Source: Bacteroidota bacterium (lineage in GTDB: Bacteria > Bacteroidota > Bacteroidia > B-17B0 > Aurantibacillaceae). From it: a stretch of 5,982 bases of DNA. Below, one piece after another: positions 1 to 5,362 of this stretch (positions within the stretch are counted from its first letter, which is position 1; every line of letters starts with the position of its first letter). Both the position numbers and the translations under genes were made by a program. The notes beneath the pieces were generated by a model. It made no database searches. It saw only the letters and a list, made by a program, of their open reading frames with translations, and had not been told where the DNA came from. Where the stretch lies: contig JANYBY010000375.1 of the NCBI GenBank assembly GCA_025360565.1, positions 1-5,982 on the forward strand, written 5' to 3'.

Positions 1-633
1 AATCAACCTAAAGATATTGTAAGCGGTGATTTTTTGTGGGCAAAAAAAATTGATCGCCAATTGTTTTTTGCTGTAGTGGATTGTACCGGCCATGGCGTGC
101 CCGGCGCATTTATGAGTATTGTAGGTTACAACTTGCTTGAACAAAGTACTCAATTAAGTCCCGGCCAAATTTTAGACTCGCTTCATCAAAACATACAACG
201 ATCTCTAAAACCAAAAGCAGGCCAGCGATCTTATGAGGGCATGGATCTGCTTATTTGCAAACTCGATCTTGACACAAATAATTTGGTGTTTGCCGGAAGC
301 AAACAGCGCCTGTGTTTATGCCGCAACAATAAAGTAACCGAATACAGAACAGAGAATAAAGCTATTTTGGAATTAGTGCAAGGACCATTTGTGGAACAGG
401 AAATTAAATTATTACCCAACGATGTGATCTATCTTTTTACGGATGGTTATCCCGATCAGAAAAACGGAGAAACAAGACAAAAATTATTTTATCAGGCATT
501 TGAAGATCTTCTTGCCTTGCAAGCAACGGAAAAATTGATAGACAAAAAGAATTTTTTAGAAAGCTATATGATCAACTGGAAAAAGAACGAGGAACAAACA
601 GATGATATGCTTATTTTTGCATTGAAAATATAA
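1..633 (+). CDS. SpoIIE-family (PP2C-type) serine/threonine phosphatase, C-terminal part; 5' end outside window
   Basis: The reading frame is open from base 1 and ends with TAA at 631-633, giving 210 residues of a longer protein. It is the phosphatase domain of the SpoIIE/RsbU class, which removes phosphate from Ser/Thr of partner proteins such as anti-sigma-factor antagonists. Visible motifs, numbered from base 1, are SGDF (Asp10), DCTGHGVPGAFMS (Asp27 to residue 39), EGMDLLICKLD (residues 80-90), LFTDGYPDQ (Asp148) and TDDMLIFALKI at the C-terminus. The acidic residues Asp10, Asp27, Asp148 and Asp201/202 match the metal-binding positions of the family, so the domain looks intact. The sensor part (often TPR, GAF, PAS or 7TM in Bacteroidota) is not in the window, so the input signal is unknown. 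TTG at 34 is not the true start, because conserved PKDIVSGDF residues lie before it. The next gene starts 8 bases after the stop, which suggests co-transcription. Confidence 0.93.
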   Translation, partial: NQPKDIVSGDFLWAKKIDRQLFFAVVDCTGHGVPGAFMSIVGYNLLEQSTQLSPGQILDSLHQNIQRSLKPKAGQRSYEGMDLLICKLDLDTNNLVFAGSKQRLCLCRNNKVTEYRTENKAILELVQGPFVEQEIKLLPNDVIYLFTDGYPDQKNGETRQKLFYQAFEDLLALQATEKLIDKKNFLESYMINWKKNEEQTDDMLIFALKI

Positions 634-641
634 ACAGAGTT

Positions 642-1706
642 ATGACGTATATTATTTCGGGCATACAACAAGTTGGCATTGGTGTTTCTAATGTGCACGA
701 GGGATTTAAATGGTACAATAAGTACCTTGGTATGGATGTGCCTATTTTTGAAGAGGCCGCCGAAGCAAAATTAATGCTCCCTTACACCGGCGGTAAACCC
801 CATGCACGCCACGCTATTCTCGCAATAAATTTAAAAGGCGGCGGCGGTTTCGAGATCTGGCAATACACCAGCCGTACGCCGGTGGCCGCAAAATTTAAAC
901 CTCAGTTGGGAGACTTAGGATTATTTTGCGCGAAAATAAAAACCGATAATATTGAAGCGAGCTTTAATTTCTTAAAAACCGAAAAGATAAATGTTCTCGG
1001 TAATATTTCTGTTTCGCCCATAGGTAAAAAACATTTTTATATTGAAGATGCTTTCGGAAATTTATTCGAAATTATTGAAGATGATAAATGGTTTGGCAAC
1101 GGTTTAAAAAATACCGGCGGGCCAATTGGTATTACAATAGGTGTAAGCAATATCGAAAAGTCCATTAAATTTTATTCAGATATTTTAGGTTACGATAAAA
1201 TTTTATTTCAGGCCGAAAAAAATTTCGAAGACATTTCGGTTTTACCGGGTGGTACCGTAAAGTGCAAACGCGCTATTTTAACGCATAGTAAAGAGCGGCA
1301 AGGCCCCTTTTCAAAATTATTCGGAAACAGTTACATAGAACTAATTGAAGCCACAGGATATACACCACGAAAAATTTTCGAAAATCGCTTTTGGGGCGAC
1401 CTTGGTTTTATTCATTTATGTTTCGATATAAAAAATATGGCCGACTTAAAAACTAAATGCGAATCGGCGGGGCATCCTTTTACCGTTGATGGTGGTGCGG
1501 GTTTTGAAATGGGCGAAGCTGCCGGGCATTTTACGTATATTGAAGATCCCGATGGAACATTGATAGAATTTGTGGAGACAAAAAAAATACCCATTATGAA
1601 AAAGTGGGGCTGGTATTTAGATCTTAAAAAACGTGCGCCCGAAAAACGTTTACCGGACTGGATGCTGAAGGCGCTGAAGTTTAACAGAAAAAAGTTGAAT
1701 AAATAA
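642..1706 (+). CDS. two-domain VOC superfamily protein (glyoxalase/dioxygenase fold)
   Basis: The protein has 354 residues and four beta-alpha-beta-beta-beta modules forming two VOC domains (about residues 7-147 and 160-313). Module starts are visible at QQVGIGVSN (9-17), GLFCAKI (93-99), GITIGVSN (163-170) and GFIHLCFDI (255-263). Module ends are at FEIWQ (70-74), NLFEIIED (140-147), YIELIEA (231-237) and EDPDGTLIEFVE (301-312). By position, the metal-ligand sites would be Gln10/Glu71/Cys96/Glu143 in the first domain and Gly163/Glu233/His258/Glu309 in the second. Neither set is a complete classical one, and the second is the more likely metal site. A basic tail (316-354, Trp/Lys/Arg-rich) follows the fold. 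The substrate cannot be told; it could be a lyase, a dioxygenase or a binding protein. ATG at 642 is 8 bases after the phosphatase stop, so the pair is probably one transcript. No Shine-Dalgarno sequence is seen. Confidence 0.88.
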   Translation: MTYIISGIQQVGIGVSNVHEGFKWYNKYLGMDVPIFEEAAEAKLMLPYTGGKPHARHAILAINLKGGGGFEIWQYTSRTPVAAKFKPQLGDLGLFCAKIKTDNIEASFNFLKTEKINVLGNISVSPIGKKHFYIEDAFGNLFEIIEDDKWFGNGLKNTGGPIGITIGVSNIEKSIKFYSDILGYDKILFQAEKNFEDISVLPGGTVKCKRAILTHSKERQGPFSKLFGNSYIELIEATGYTPRKIFENRFWGDLGFIHLCFDIKNMADLKTKCESAGHPFTVDGGAGFEMGEAAGHFTYIEDPDGTLIEFVETKKIPIMKKWGWYLDLKKRAPEKRLPDWMLKALKFNRKKLNK

Positions 1707-1739
1707 GGTTGCGCACTTCGCCGATTGGCACAAAATAAT

Positions 1740-1767
1740 ATCTGTGTAAATCTGCGAAATCCGCGGC
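1740..1767. repeat. short intergenic repeat with three degenerate ATCYGYG units, upstream of nadD
   Basis: Between the VOC stop and the nadD start, the sequence reads as three successive degenerate copies, about 9-10 bases each: ATCTGTGTAA, ATCTGCGAA and ATCCGCGGC. The same ATCnGCG phrase at a 9-base period appears, on the opposite strand, in the larger repeats at 2371-2525 (ATCAGCGTC followed by ATCTGCGTTC). From memory, such phrases are dispersed intergenic repeats in many Bacteroidota genomes. It is short and has no visible gene content. Confidence 0.5.
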
Positions 1768-1784
1768 AAAAAACTGAAAATAAA

Positions 1785-2360
1785 ATGCACATAGGCCTAT
1801 TTTTTGGTTCATTCAATCCCATTCACATCGGGCATTTGGCGCTGGCAAATTACATGCTGAGCTTTACAGATATGGAACAGGTTTGGTTTGTCATCAGTCC
1901 GCACAACCCCTTAAAAAATAAAAGCAGTTTGCTAAATCAAAACGACCGTTTACATTTAGTGAATTTAGCATTAGATTTTAATCCGAAAATAAAAGCGAGC
2001 ACCATCGAGTTTAATTTACCTCAGCCTTCCTTTACCATAAATACTTTGGCACATTTAAAAGAAAAATTCCCGGAACATAAATTCAGTTTAATTATGGGGC
2101 AGGATAATTTGCAAACCTTTAACAAATGGAAAAATTATGAAGAGATCTTAAAACGTTACAATATTTACGTTTACCCAAGGGCGGGTACAATCCCCTCAAA
2201 ATTCGATTCGCATGAACATGTTCACTTAACCAAAGCGCCCATCATAGAAATTTCTTCCACCTTTATCCGCAACGCTATTAAAGACAATAAAAATGTAGAA
2301 CACTTTATGCACCCCGCCGTTTGGGAGTATGTAAAGAGTATGGGGTATTATAAAAAGTGA
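1785..2360 (+). CDS. nadD: nicotinate-nucleotide adenylyltransferase (NadD)
   Basis: This cytoplasmic enzyme of NAD biosynthesis joins nicotinate mononucleotide with ATP to give deamido-NAD and pyrophosphate. The 191-residue product has the usual family length. It begins MHIGLFFGSFNPIHIGH, with the nucleotide-binding GSFNP loop at 8-12 and the (H/T)xGH motif as HIGH at 14-17. Further signatures are SPHNPLK (38-44), LIMGQDNL (102-109, the G-x-D site), FNKWKNYEEIL (112-122) and ISSTFIR (156-162, binding the ATP phosphates). I chose ATG 1785 because the family starts right at the first beta strand. The frame runs on upstream to a TTG at 1725, but those 20 codons are repeat sequence and unlike NadD. 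A 78-base gap separates it from the VOC gene, so it may be read through from there or have its own promoter; no good promoter is visible. Confidence 0.95.
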   Translation: MHIGLFFGSFNPIHIGHLALANYMLSFTDMEQVWFVISPHNPLKNKSSLLNQNDRLHLVNLALDFNPKIKASTIEFNLPQPSFTINTLAHLKEKFPEHKFSLIMGQDNLQTFNKWKNYEEILKRYNIYVYPRAGTIPSKFDSHEHVHLTKAPIIEISSTFIRNAIKDNKNVEHFMHPAVWEYVKSMGYYKK

Positions 2361-2370
2361 TTCTGCTGTA

Positions 2371-2428
2371 TTGAACGCAGATGACGCTGATGAATAAGAT
2401 AAAATATGATTTTTTATCAGCGTTCCAT
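2371..2428. repeat. intergenic repeat, unit 1 (TTGAACGCAG ... CAGCGTTCCAT)
   Basis: This is the first of two clear copies downstream of nadD. It starts TTGAACGCAGATGACG and ends ATCAGCGTTCCAT. The ends carry a short inverted repeat (GAACGC/GCGTTC), and the middle contains a 7-bp hairpin, GATAAAA (2398-2404) with TTTTATC (2412-2418). CGCTGAT (2385-2391) can also pair with ATCAGCG near the right end. It could fold in the 3' end of the nadD transcript, but it has no U-tract of an ordinary terminator. From memory it belongs to a dispersed Bacteroidota repeat family. Confidence 0.75.
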
Positions 2429-2443
2429 TAAACCCCAAACTGC
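2428..2443. repeat. 16-bp direct repeat copying the 3' end of the DUF1569 gene (left copy)
   Basis: TTAAACCCCAAACTGC is found exactly here and again at 2638-2653, 210 bases on. In the right copy it is the complement of the final codons (Gln-Phe-Gly-Val and stop) of the minus-strand DUF1569 gene. The left copy is therefore a stranded relic of that gene end, or one half of a target duplication. The bases on either side differ between the copies, so the match is limited to 16. Confidence 0.85.
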
Positions 2444-2445
2444 AT

Positions 2446-2525
2446 TTGAACGCAGATGACGATGATGAATAAGATAATCTAAGATTTTTTTATCAGTGAA
2501 TTATATAAAAGATCAGCGTTCCATT
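2446..2525. repeat. intergenic repeat, unit 2, with a 20-base internal insertion
   Basis: This is the second copy of the unit at 2371, shifted by 75 bases. The first 32 bases match with one difference (GACGATGAT for GACGCTGAT), the AT-rich centre is diverged, and the right end CAGCGTTCCAT is identical. It is longer because 20 extra bases lie before CGTTCCAT. The extra segment repeats ATCAG at its end, so ATCAG occurs on both sides of it. Confidence 0.75.
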
Positions 2526-2532
2526 TGGTCTC

Positions 2533-2550
2533 TCCCGATAGCTATCGGGA
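2533..2550. repeat. perfect 18-bp palindrome TCCCGATAGCTATCGGGA
   Basis: The 18 bases read the same on both strands, with no loop. The palindrome is followed by a GC-richer stretch (TCCGCTCGACCCGACAGCCG, 2551-2570) that stands out from the AT-rich surroundings. It could be a protein-binding dyad, a cruciform site or a dispersed repeat end. From memory, GATAGCTATC-centred palindromes recur in Bacteroidota intergenic regions. Confidence 0.8.
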
Positions 2551-2610
2551 TCCGCTCGACCCGACAGCCGTTTTAAATAAAAAAATCAAATTAAATCATA
2601 ACCATCGGCG

Positions 2611-2626
2611 TTATCAGTGTTCCATT
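2611..2626. repeat. right-end remnant of the same repeat family (unit 3)
   Basis: TTATCAGTGTTCCATT matches the right end of units 1 and 2 (TTATCAGCGTTCCATT) except for one base. The left half of the unit is missing. It lies 11 bases before the DUF1569 stop codon. The bases between the palindrome and this remnant (about 2571-2600) are plain AT-rich sequence in which I see nothing else. Confidence 0.55.
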
Positions 2627-2637
2627 TGTACTGTGGT

Positions 2638-2653
2638 TTAAACCCCAAACTGC
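2638..2653. repeat. 16-bp direct repeat (right copy, inside the DUF1569 gene end)
   Basis: This is the partner of 2428-2443, identical over 16 bases. It includes the TAA stop and the Val, Gly and Phe codons plus the Gln codon of the minus-strand gene. Because it is in the coding sequence, it is the likely ancestral copy. Confidence 0.85.
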
Positions 2654-3090
2654 CTTAAGTGATGATCTAGATGTTTTGTTTCTAGTGCGTCCCATTCGCT
2701 CTTCGATAATTCCCCAAAAAAAGGATGCGGTGTTTTAATTAATCCACCCTCGCCACTTGTTTGAAATTTATTGATAAGTGAAATTAGCGTAGACTTTTCC
2801 TTTTCAAATTCCCGTTCGTCAGAAACTATTCCTTCTTTAAACGTTGGCAAGTTCTTTTTAAAATCCTCTGCGCTTACCAATTGTTTTTTTGCTCGCTTCC
2901 CGAATAAAAATTTTATGATGGGGTTTGGCTTTATTTGCAATGCGCCCGAAGCAATGTTCAAGGGGATCTGCGAATGATGCAGCATTTGGCTTACGTTCAT
3001 TTTTCCCCAATGCGCTTTAGTAGCGGGTGTAAGCTTATTTATTCTTTCAATAAATTCGTTGGCGTGTTGCTGATTAAAAAGGCTTTTCAT
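2638..3090 (-). CDS. DUF1569 domain protein (DinB/YfiT-like putative metalloprotein)
   Basis: The protein has 150 residues and no signal peptide, so it is cytoplasmic. It matches the DUF1569 family by its opening helix, the motif HWGKMNVSQMLHHSQ (27-41), the C-terminal PHPFFGELSKSEWDALETKH (121-140) and the end LDHHLRQFGV (141-150). DUF1569 is related to the DinB four-helix-bundle superfamily. Its likely metal ligands here are a histidine at 38 or 39 together with His140 and His144 (H-x3-H). No reaction is established for this family; bacillithiol or similar thiol-transferase roles are known only for other DinB relatives. It starts 6 bases after the stop of the secreted-protein gene, so the two are probably one transcript. 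Its stop codon lies inside the 16-bp direct repeat, and repeat debris begins right after it. Confidence 0.88.
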   Translation of the reverse strand: MKSLFNQQHANEFIERINKLTPATKAHWGKMNVSQMLHHSQIPLNIASGALQIKPNPIIKFLFGKRAKKQLVSAEDFKKNLPTFKEGIVSDEREFEKEKSTLISLINKFQTSGEGGLIKTPHPFFGELSKSEWDALETKHLDHHLRQFGV

Positions 3091-3096
3091 AATTAA

Positions 3097-3816
3097 TTAT
3101 TTGTATTTATGCGACGCGTAAACAGGCATATCGCGAATAAAAATGGCGATGGTGGATTGTGAGATGAATTTATTCCTGTCGCTCGTTACATAATTGGTGT
3201 AAGCTTTCGCGTTTTTCCAGTTTTCAATTTTCATTTTCTCTTCCACATCGCGGCTTAACGAATATAATTGATAACCGCAGCCGAGTTCCAATAATTTTAT
3301 TTCGTTTTCGCTGGCTTGTTTTTTCTTTGCCCTGCGCGATAATTGTTTAAAACGCCAAAACACCATATCAAAAAAACCATCTGTACTCAAGTCGTCCATA
3401 TAACCTATTTGAGTAGCAATTAAACCGAGCTGAGAATTGATTTGAAGATTTTTTAAAATTACACTGTCTAAAGTTGAGTTACAAAGATTACTGAAATAGA
3501 TCTTGTACTTACGATTTTCCGTTAATTTAAAACAGCTCCCAAAGCACGGTTTTACCTTTGAAATATGTTGCGAGGGCTTAAAAATAACTTTAAAACTCTT
3601 GTACTTCATATTGGGAAAGAACTTTAATATATATTTAAAGTAATTGGTAAAATTCTGTTTAAGGCTGTCTTTACTTTTAAAAGAAAACGTGTTCGTGGTG
3701 TCGGCAAATTGCTGAACAATACTATCGGTTAGTTTTTTATAATAAATTTCCTGCGCGTTAAGCGAATTAAAAGTAAGGGCACAAATAATAAGTGATAATA
3801 AATAACATCTCTTCAT
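3097..3816 (-). CDS. secreted protein of unknown function; resembles a HExxH metalloprotease-like family without the catalytic residues
   Basis: The protein has 239 residues. Residues 1-21 (MKRCYLLSLIICALTFNSLNA) form a classical signal peptide with probable cleavage after NA and before QEIYY, so the product is periplasmic or exported. I do not know its function. The region 128-196 (starting SQLGLIATQIGYMDD, with ELGCGYQLYSLSRDVEE at 177-193) resembles, from memory, Bacteroidota proteins with a G-V-x-G-H-E-L-x-H-I helix followed by a GLGYQLYxW segment. In the HExxH position this protein has T135-Q-I-G-Y139, so both zinc histidines and the glutamate are absent. Cysteines at 91, 95, 112 and 180 could form disulfides. 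It is the first gene of a pair with DUF1569 (6-base gap). A perfect TAnnTTTG-type box lies 4 bases upstream of its ATG. Confidence 0.8.
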   Translation of the reverse strand: MKRCYLLSLIICALTFNSLNAQEIYYKKLTDSIVQQFADTTNTFSFKSKDSLKQNFTNYFKYILKFFPNMKYKSFKVIFKPSQHISKVKPCFGSCFKLTENRKYKIYFSNLCNSTLDSVILKNLQINSQLGLIATQIGYMDDLSTDGFFDMVFWRFKQLSRRAKKKQASENEIKLLELGCGYQLYSLSRDVEEKMKIENWKNAKAYTNYVTSDRNKFISQSTIAIFIRDMPVYASHKYK

Positions 3817-3820
3817 GAAT

Positions 3821-3828
3821 CAAAAATA
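3821..3828 (-). promoter_or_regulatory. Bacteroidota-type -7 box (TATTTTTG) for the secreted-protein gene
   Basis: On the minus strand the sequence is TATTTTTG, which fits the TAnnTTTG consensus exactly, followed by ATTC and the ATG. No -33 TTTG is found at the usual 19-21 base spacing; the nearest is 33 bases away. The closeness to the start implies a very short or absent leader. The sequence is AT-rich, so a chance match is possible. Confidence 0.4.
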
Positions 3829-3966
3829 TTAAATAAATTTTACTTTTACCCTGTTTAAACACAAATAAACAGATGATTTGGTAGCCAAAGGTAAAAATGG
3901 CAATGGATTAGAGAGAAACCCATGGGCTGTATTTCTTCGTTTGTAAGGTAAAATTATGTTATATTA

Positions 3967-3974
3967 GAACTTTG
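3967..3974 (+). promoter_or_regulatory. weak candidate -7 box (GAACTTTG) for the M42 peptidase gene
   Basis: GAACTTTG differs from TAnnTTTG at one specified base, and a TTTG lies upstream at 3940-3943 with a 23-base spacer, slightly longer than usual. The ATG follows after 5 bases, so the transcript would be nearly leaderless. The 163-base divergent spacer (3817-3979) also holds a 10-bp palindrome, TGTTTAAACA (3852-3861). Nothing else is recognisable there. Confidence 0.3.
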
Positions 3975-3979
3975 TAAGT

Positions 3980-4927
3980 ATGAGTAAAAAAACAAGTAAA
4001 TACGAAACACTTAAAATGATGTGCCATATTCCGGCACCAAGCGGCAACGAGGTTGTTATGAAACAATTTTTGTTGTATTATATCAAAGAAAATTCGAAAA
4101 ACTGGAAAACAAAACCTAAAATATACATTGGCAAAGGTTTTCAGGATAACATTGTTTTAATTTTTGGTAAACCGCGCACCGCTATTTTCGCGCATATGGA
4201 TAATATTGGTTTTACCGTGCGTTACGGCAAACAGTTGGTAAAAATTGGCGGTCCTGTTATTCGATCCGGTATTAAATTAATAGGGCAGGATAGTAAAGGT
4301 GTTCAGGAAGTAGATTTACAGGTTATTGATGATAAAAAAACCGGCGCAAAAAAGTTAGAATACAAAGGCAAACGAAATTTTGAAACCGGCACAGAACTTA
4401 CTTTTAAACCAAATTGGCGCGAGGATAAAGAGTTTATACAGTGCTGTTATATGGATAATCGCCTGGGAGTGTATAACGCCTTGAAGGTTGCCGAAACCTT
4501 AAAAAACGGCGCCATTGTGTTTAGTACTTGGGAAGAACACGGGGGCGGCAGTGTAAATTATTTACAGCGTTTTTTACACGAAAAATATAAAATAAGCCAG
4601 GCTTTGATCTCTGATATTAGCTGGATCTCAGACGGGGTGCATTACGCAAAAGGCCCGGTAATAAGTATTCGCGATAGTTTAATTCCGCGCCGCAGTTATG
4701 TAAATAAAATTATTGGTATTGCGCAAAAAAATAAATGCGCTTTTCAGTTTGAAGTAGAAGGCAGCGGCGGCAGCGATGCCGGCCCTTTACAAATGAGCGA
4801 AAACCCTTGGGACTGGTGCTTTGTAGGCGCGGCCGAAGAAAATGTGCATTCACCCGACGAAAAAGTACATAAAAAAGATATTGAAGGCATGATAAAATTG
4901 TACGAGGTTTTGATGAGGGAACTTTAG
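3980..4927 (+). CDS. M42-family dinuclear zinc/cobalt metallopeptidase (aminopeptidase-like)
   Basis: The protein has 315 residues and no signal peptide. M42 enzymes cut N-terminal residues from peptides in the cytoplasm, usually as large tetrahedral particles. The metal and catalytic set can be traced: His72 in IFAHMDNIGF, Asp159 in CYMDNRLG (bridging), Glu185-Glu186 in WEEHGG (base and ligand), Asp212 in SDISW and His290 in NVHSPDE. The substrate-side GSGGSDAGP motif is at 261-269. The N-terminal MMCHIPAPSGNE (13-24) is the usual family opening. It is shorter than common M42 enzymes (about 340-360 residues), mainly in the domain between His72 and Asp159, so its oligomer or specificity may differ. 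M20 relatives share the fold, but the order of motifs fits M42 better. It stands alone, divergent from the secreted-protein gene, with a repeat-bounded nuclease downstream. Confidence 0.9.
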   Translation: MSKKTSKYETLKMMCHIPAPSGNEVVMKQFLLYYIKENSKNWKTKPKIYIGKGFQDNIVLIFGKPRTAIFAHMDNIGFTVRYGKQLVKIGGPVIRSGIKLIGQDSKGVQEVDLQVIDDKKTGAKKLEYKGKRNFETGTELTFKPNWREDKEFIQCCYMDNRLGVYNALKVAETLKNGAIVFSTWEEHGGGSVNYLQRFLHEKYKISQALISDISWISDGVHYAKGPVISIRDSLIPRRSYVNKIIGIAQKNKCAFQFEVEGSGGSDAGPLQMSENPWDWCFVGAAEENVHSPDEKVHKKDIEGMIKLYEVLMREL

Positions 4928-4945
4928 GCTCCATCCCCTCCAAAT

Positions 4946-4995
4946 TGTCAGTTCGAGTAGAAAATTCTGTCTCTTTGAATTTTCGTATCGAGAAC
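4946..4995 (+). repeat. left 50-base inverted repeat with an internal 8-bp hairpin
   Basis: The left end has three parts: an outer arm TGTCAGTTCGAGTAG, a hairpin GAAAATTC (4960-4967), loop TGTCTCTTT and GAATTTTC (4977-4984), and an inner arm CGTATCGAGAAC. It is the reverse complement of 5388-5437 apart from nine bases, eight of them in the stem and one in the loop. It begins 18 bases after the M42 stop, so it could also shape the 3' end of that transcript. Confidence 0.85.
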
Positions 4996-5031
4996 CGGCC
5001 AAACGCTTAAAAAAAGCTCTATTTTTTCCAA

Positions 5032-5331
5032 ATGTATAGGGTAATTTATTTGTATATTCTTAAATGTAACGATGACTCGTTTTATACAGGAGTTACAAAT
5101 AATCTTGACAAGAGAATTCTGGAACATAATTTAGGGTTAAAATCAGATGCTTATACTTATAATAAACGACCTGTTGAATTAGTTTACCATACGTATTTTA
5201 CAGATTTTAGTCTTGCTTTTGATTGGGAAACAAGAATTAAAAAATGGAGTCATGCAAAAAAACAAGCGCTAATAAATGGCGATTTCGAACTATTAAAAGT
5301 ATTATCAAAGAAAAAATTTCAAAAAAAATAA
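5032..5331 (+). CDS. GIY-YIG nuclease family protein (URI-type, COG2827-like)
   Basis: The 99-residue single-domain protein contains the GIY-YIG fold, a metal-dependent DNA endonuclease core. The key segments are YLYILKCND (6-14, catalytic Tyr8 in the GIY position), FYTGVTNNLDKRILEHN (17-33; Tyr18, Arg28), KRPVELVY (45-52) and FDWETRIKKWSHAKKQALI (63-81, with Glu66 as the metal ligand). The active-site set looks complete. The basic C-terminus (LSKKKFQKK) is likely DNA-contacting. Small proteins of this kind are common and mostly uncharacterised in Bacteroidota; repair, homing or repeat maintenance are possible roles. The gene sits alone between two inverted 50-base hairpin repeats. ATG 5032 is chosen because the first beta strand follows at once. 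A TATTTTTT run (5020-5027) just upstream is a one-mismatch -7 box. Confidence 0.93.
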   Translation: MYRVIYLYILKCNDDSFYTGVTNNLDKRILEHNLGLKSDAYTYNKRPVELVYHTYFTDFSLAFDWETRIKKWSHAKKQALINGDFELLKVLSKKKFQKK

Positions 5332-5362
5332 GCGGAGAATTTCCGGTTAGCGTATCGGGGGA

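Noticed and set aside
34..36. TTG start codon for the phosphatase
   Set aside because: Conserved SpoIIE residues (PKDIVSGDF) are encoded before it and the frame is open to base 1, so the gene is truncated by the window.
1725..1784. N-terminal extension of nadD starting at TTG 1725
   Set aside because: The 20 extra codons are repeat-derived, and NadD proteins start at the first beta strand, as MHIGLFFGSFNP does from ATG 1785.
1412..1822. Long minus-strand open frame opposite the VOC and nadD genes
   Set aside because: It lies antisense to two well-supported genes and across a repeat, and its translation is low-complexity Phe/Ser-rich sequence with no domain.
2371..2525. CRISPR array
   Set aside because: Only two full units, with degenerate sequence, a near-absent spacer and no cas genes nearby.
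5010..5027. A6/T6 hairpin upstream of the GIY-YIG start as a terminator
   Set aside because: An A/T-only stem is weak, no GC stem precedes the T-run, and it sits 4 bases from the ATG, which fits an AT-rich promoter better.
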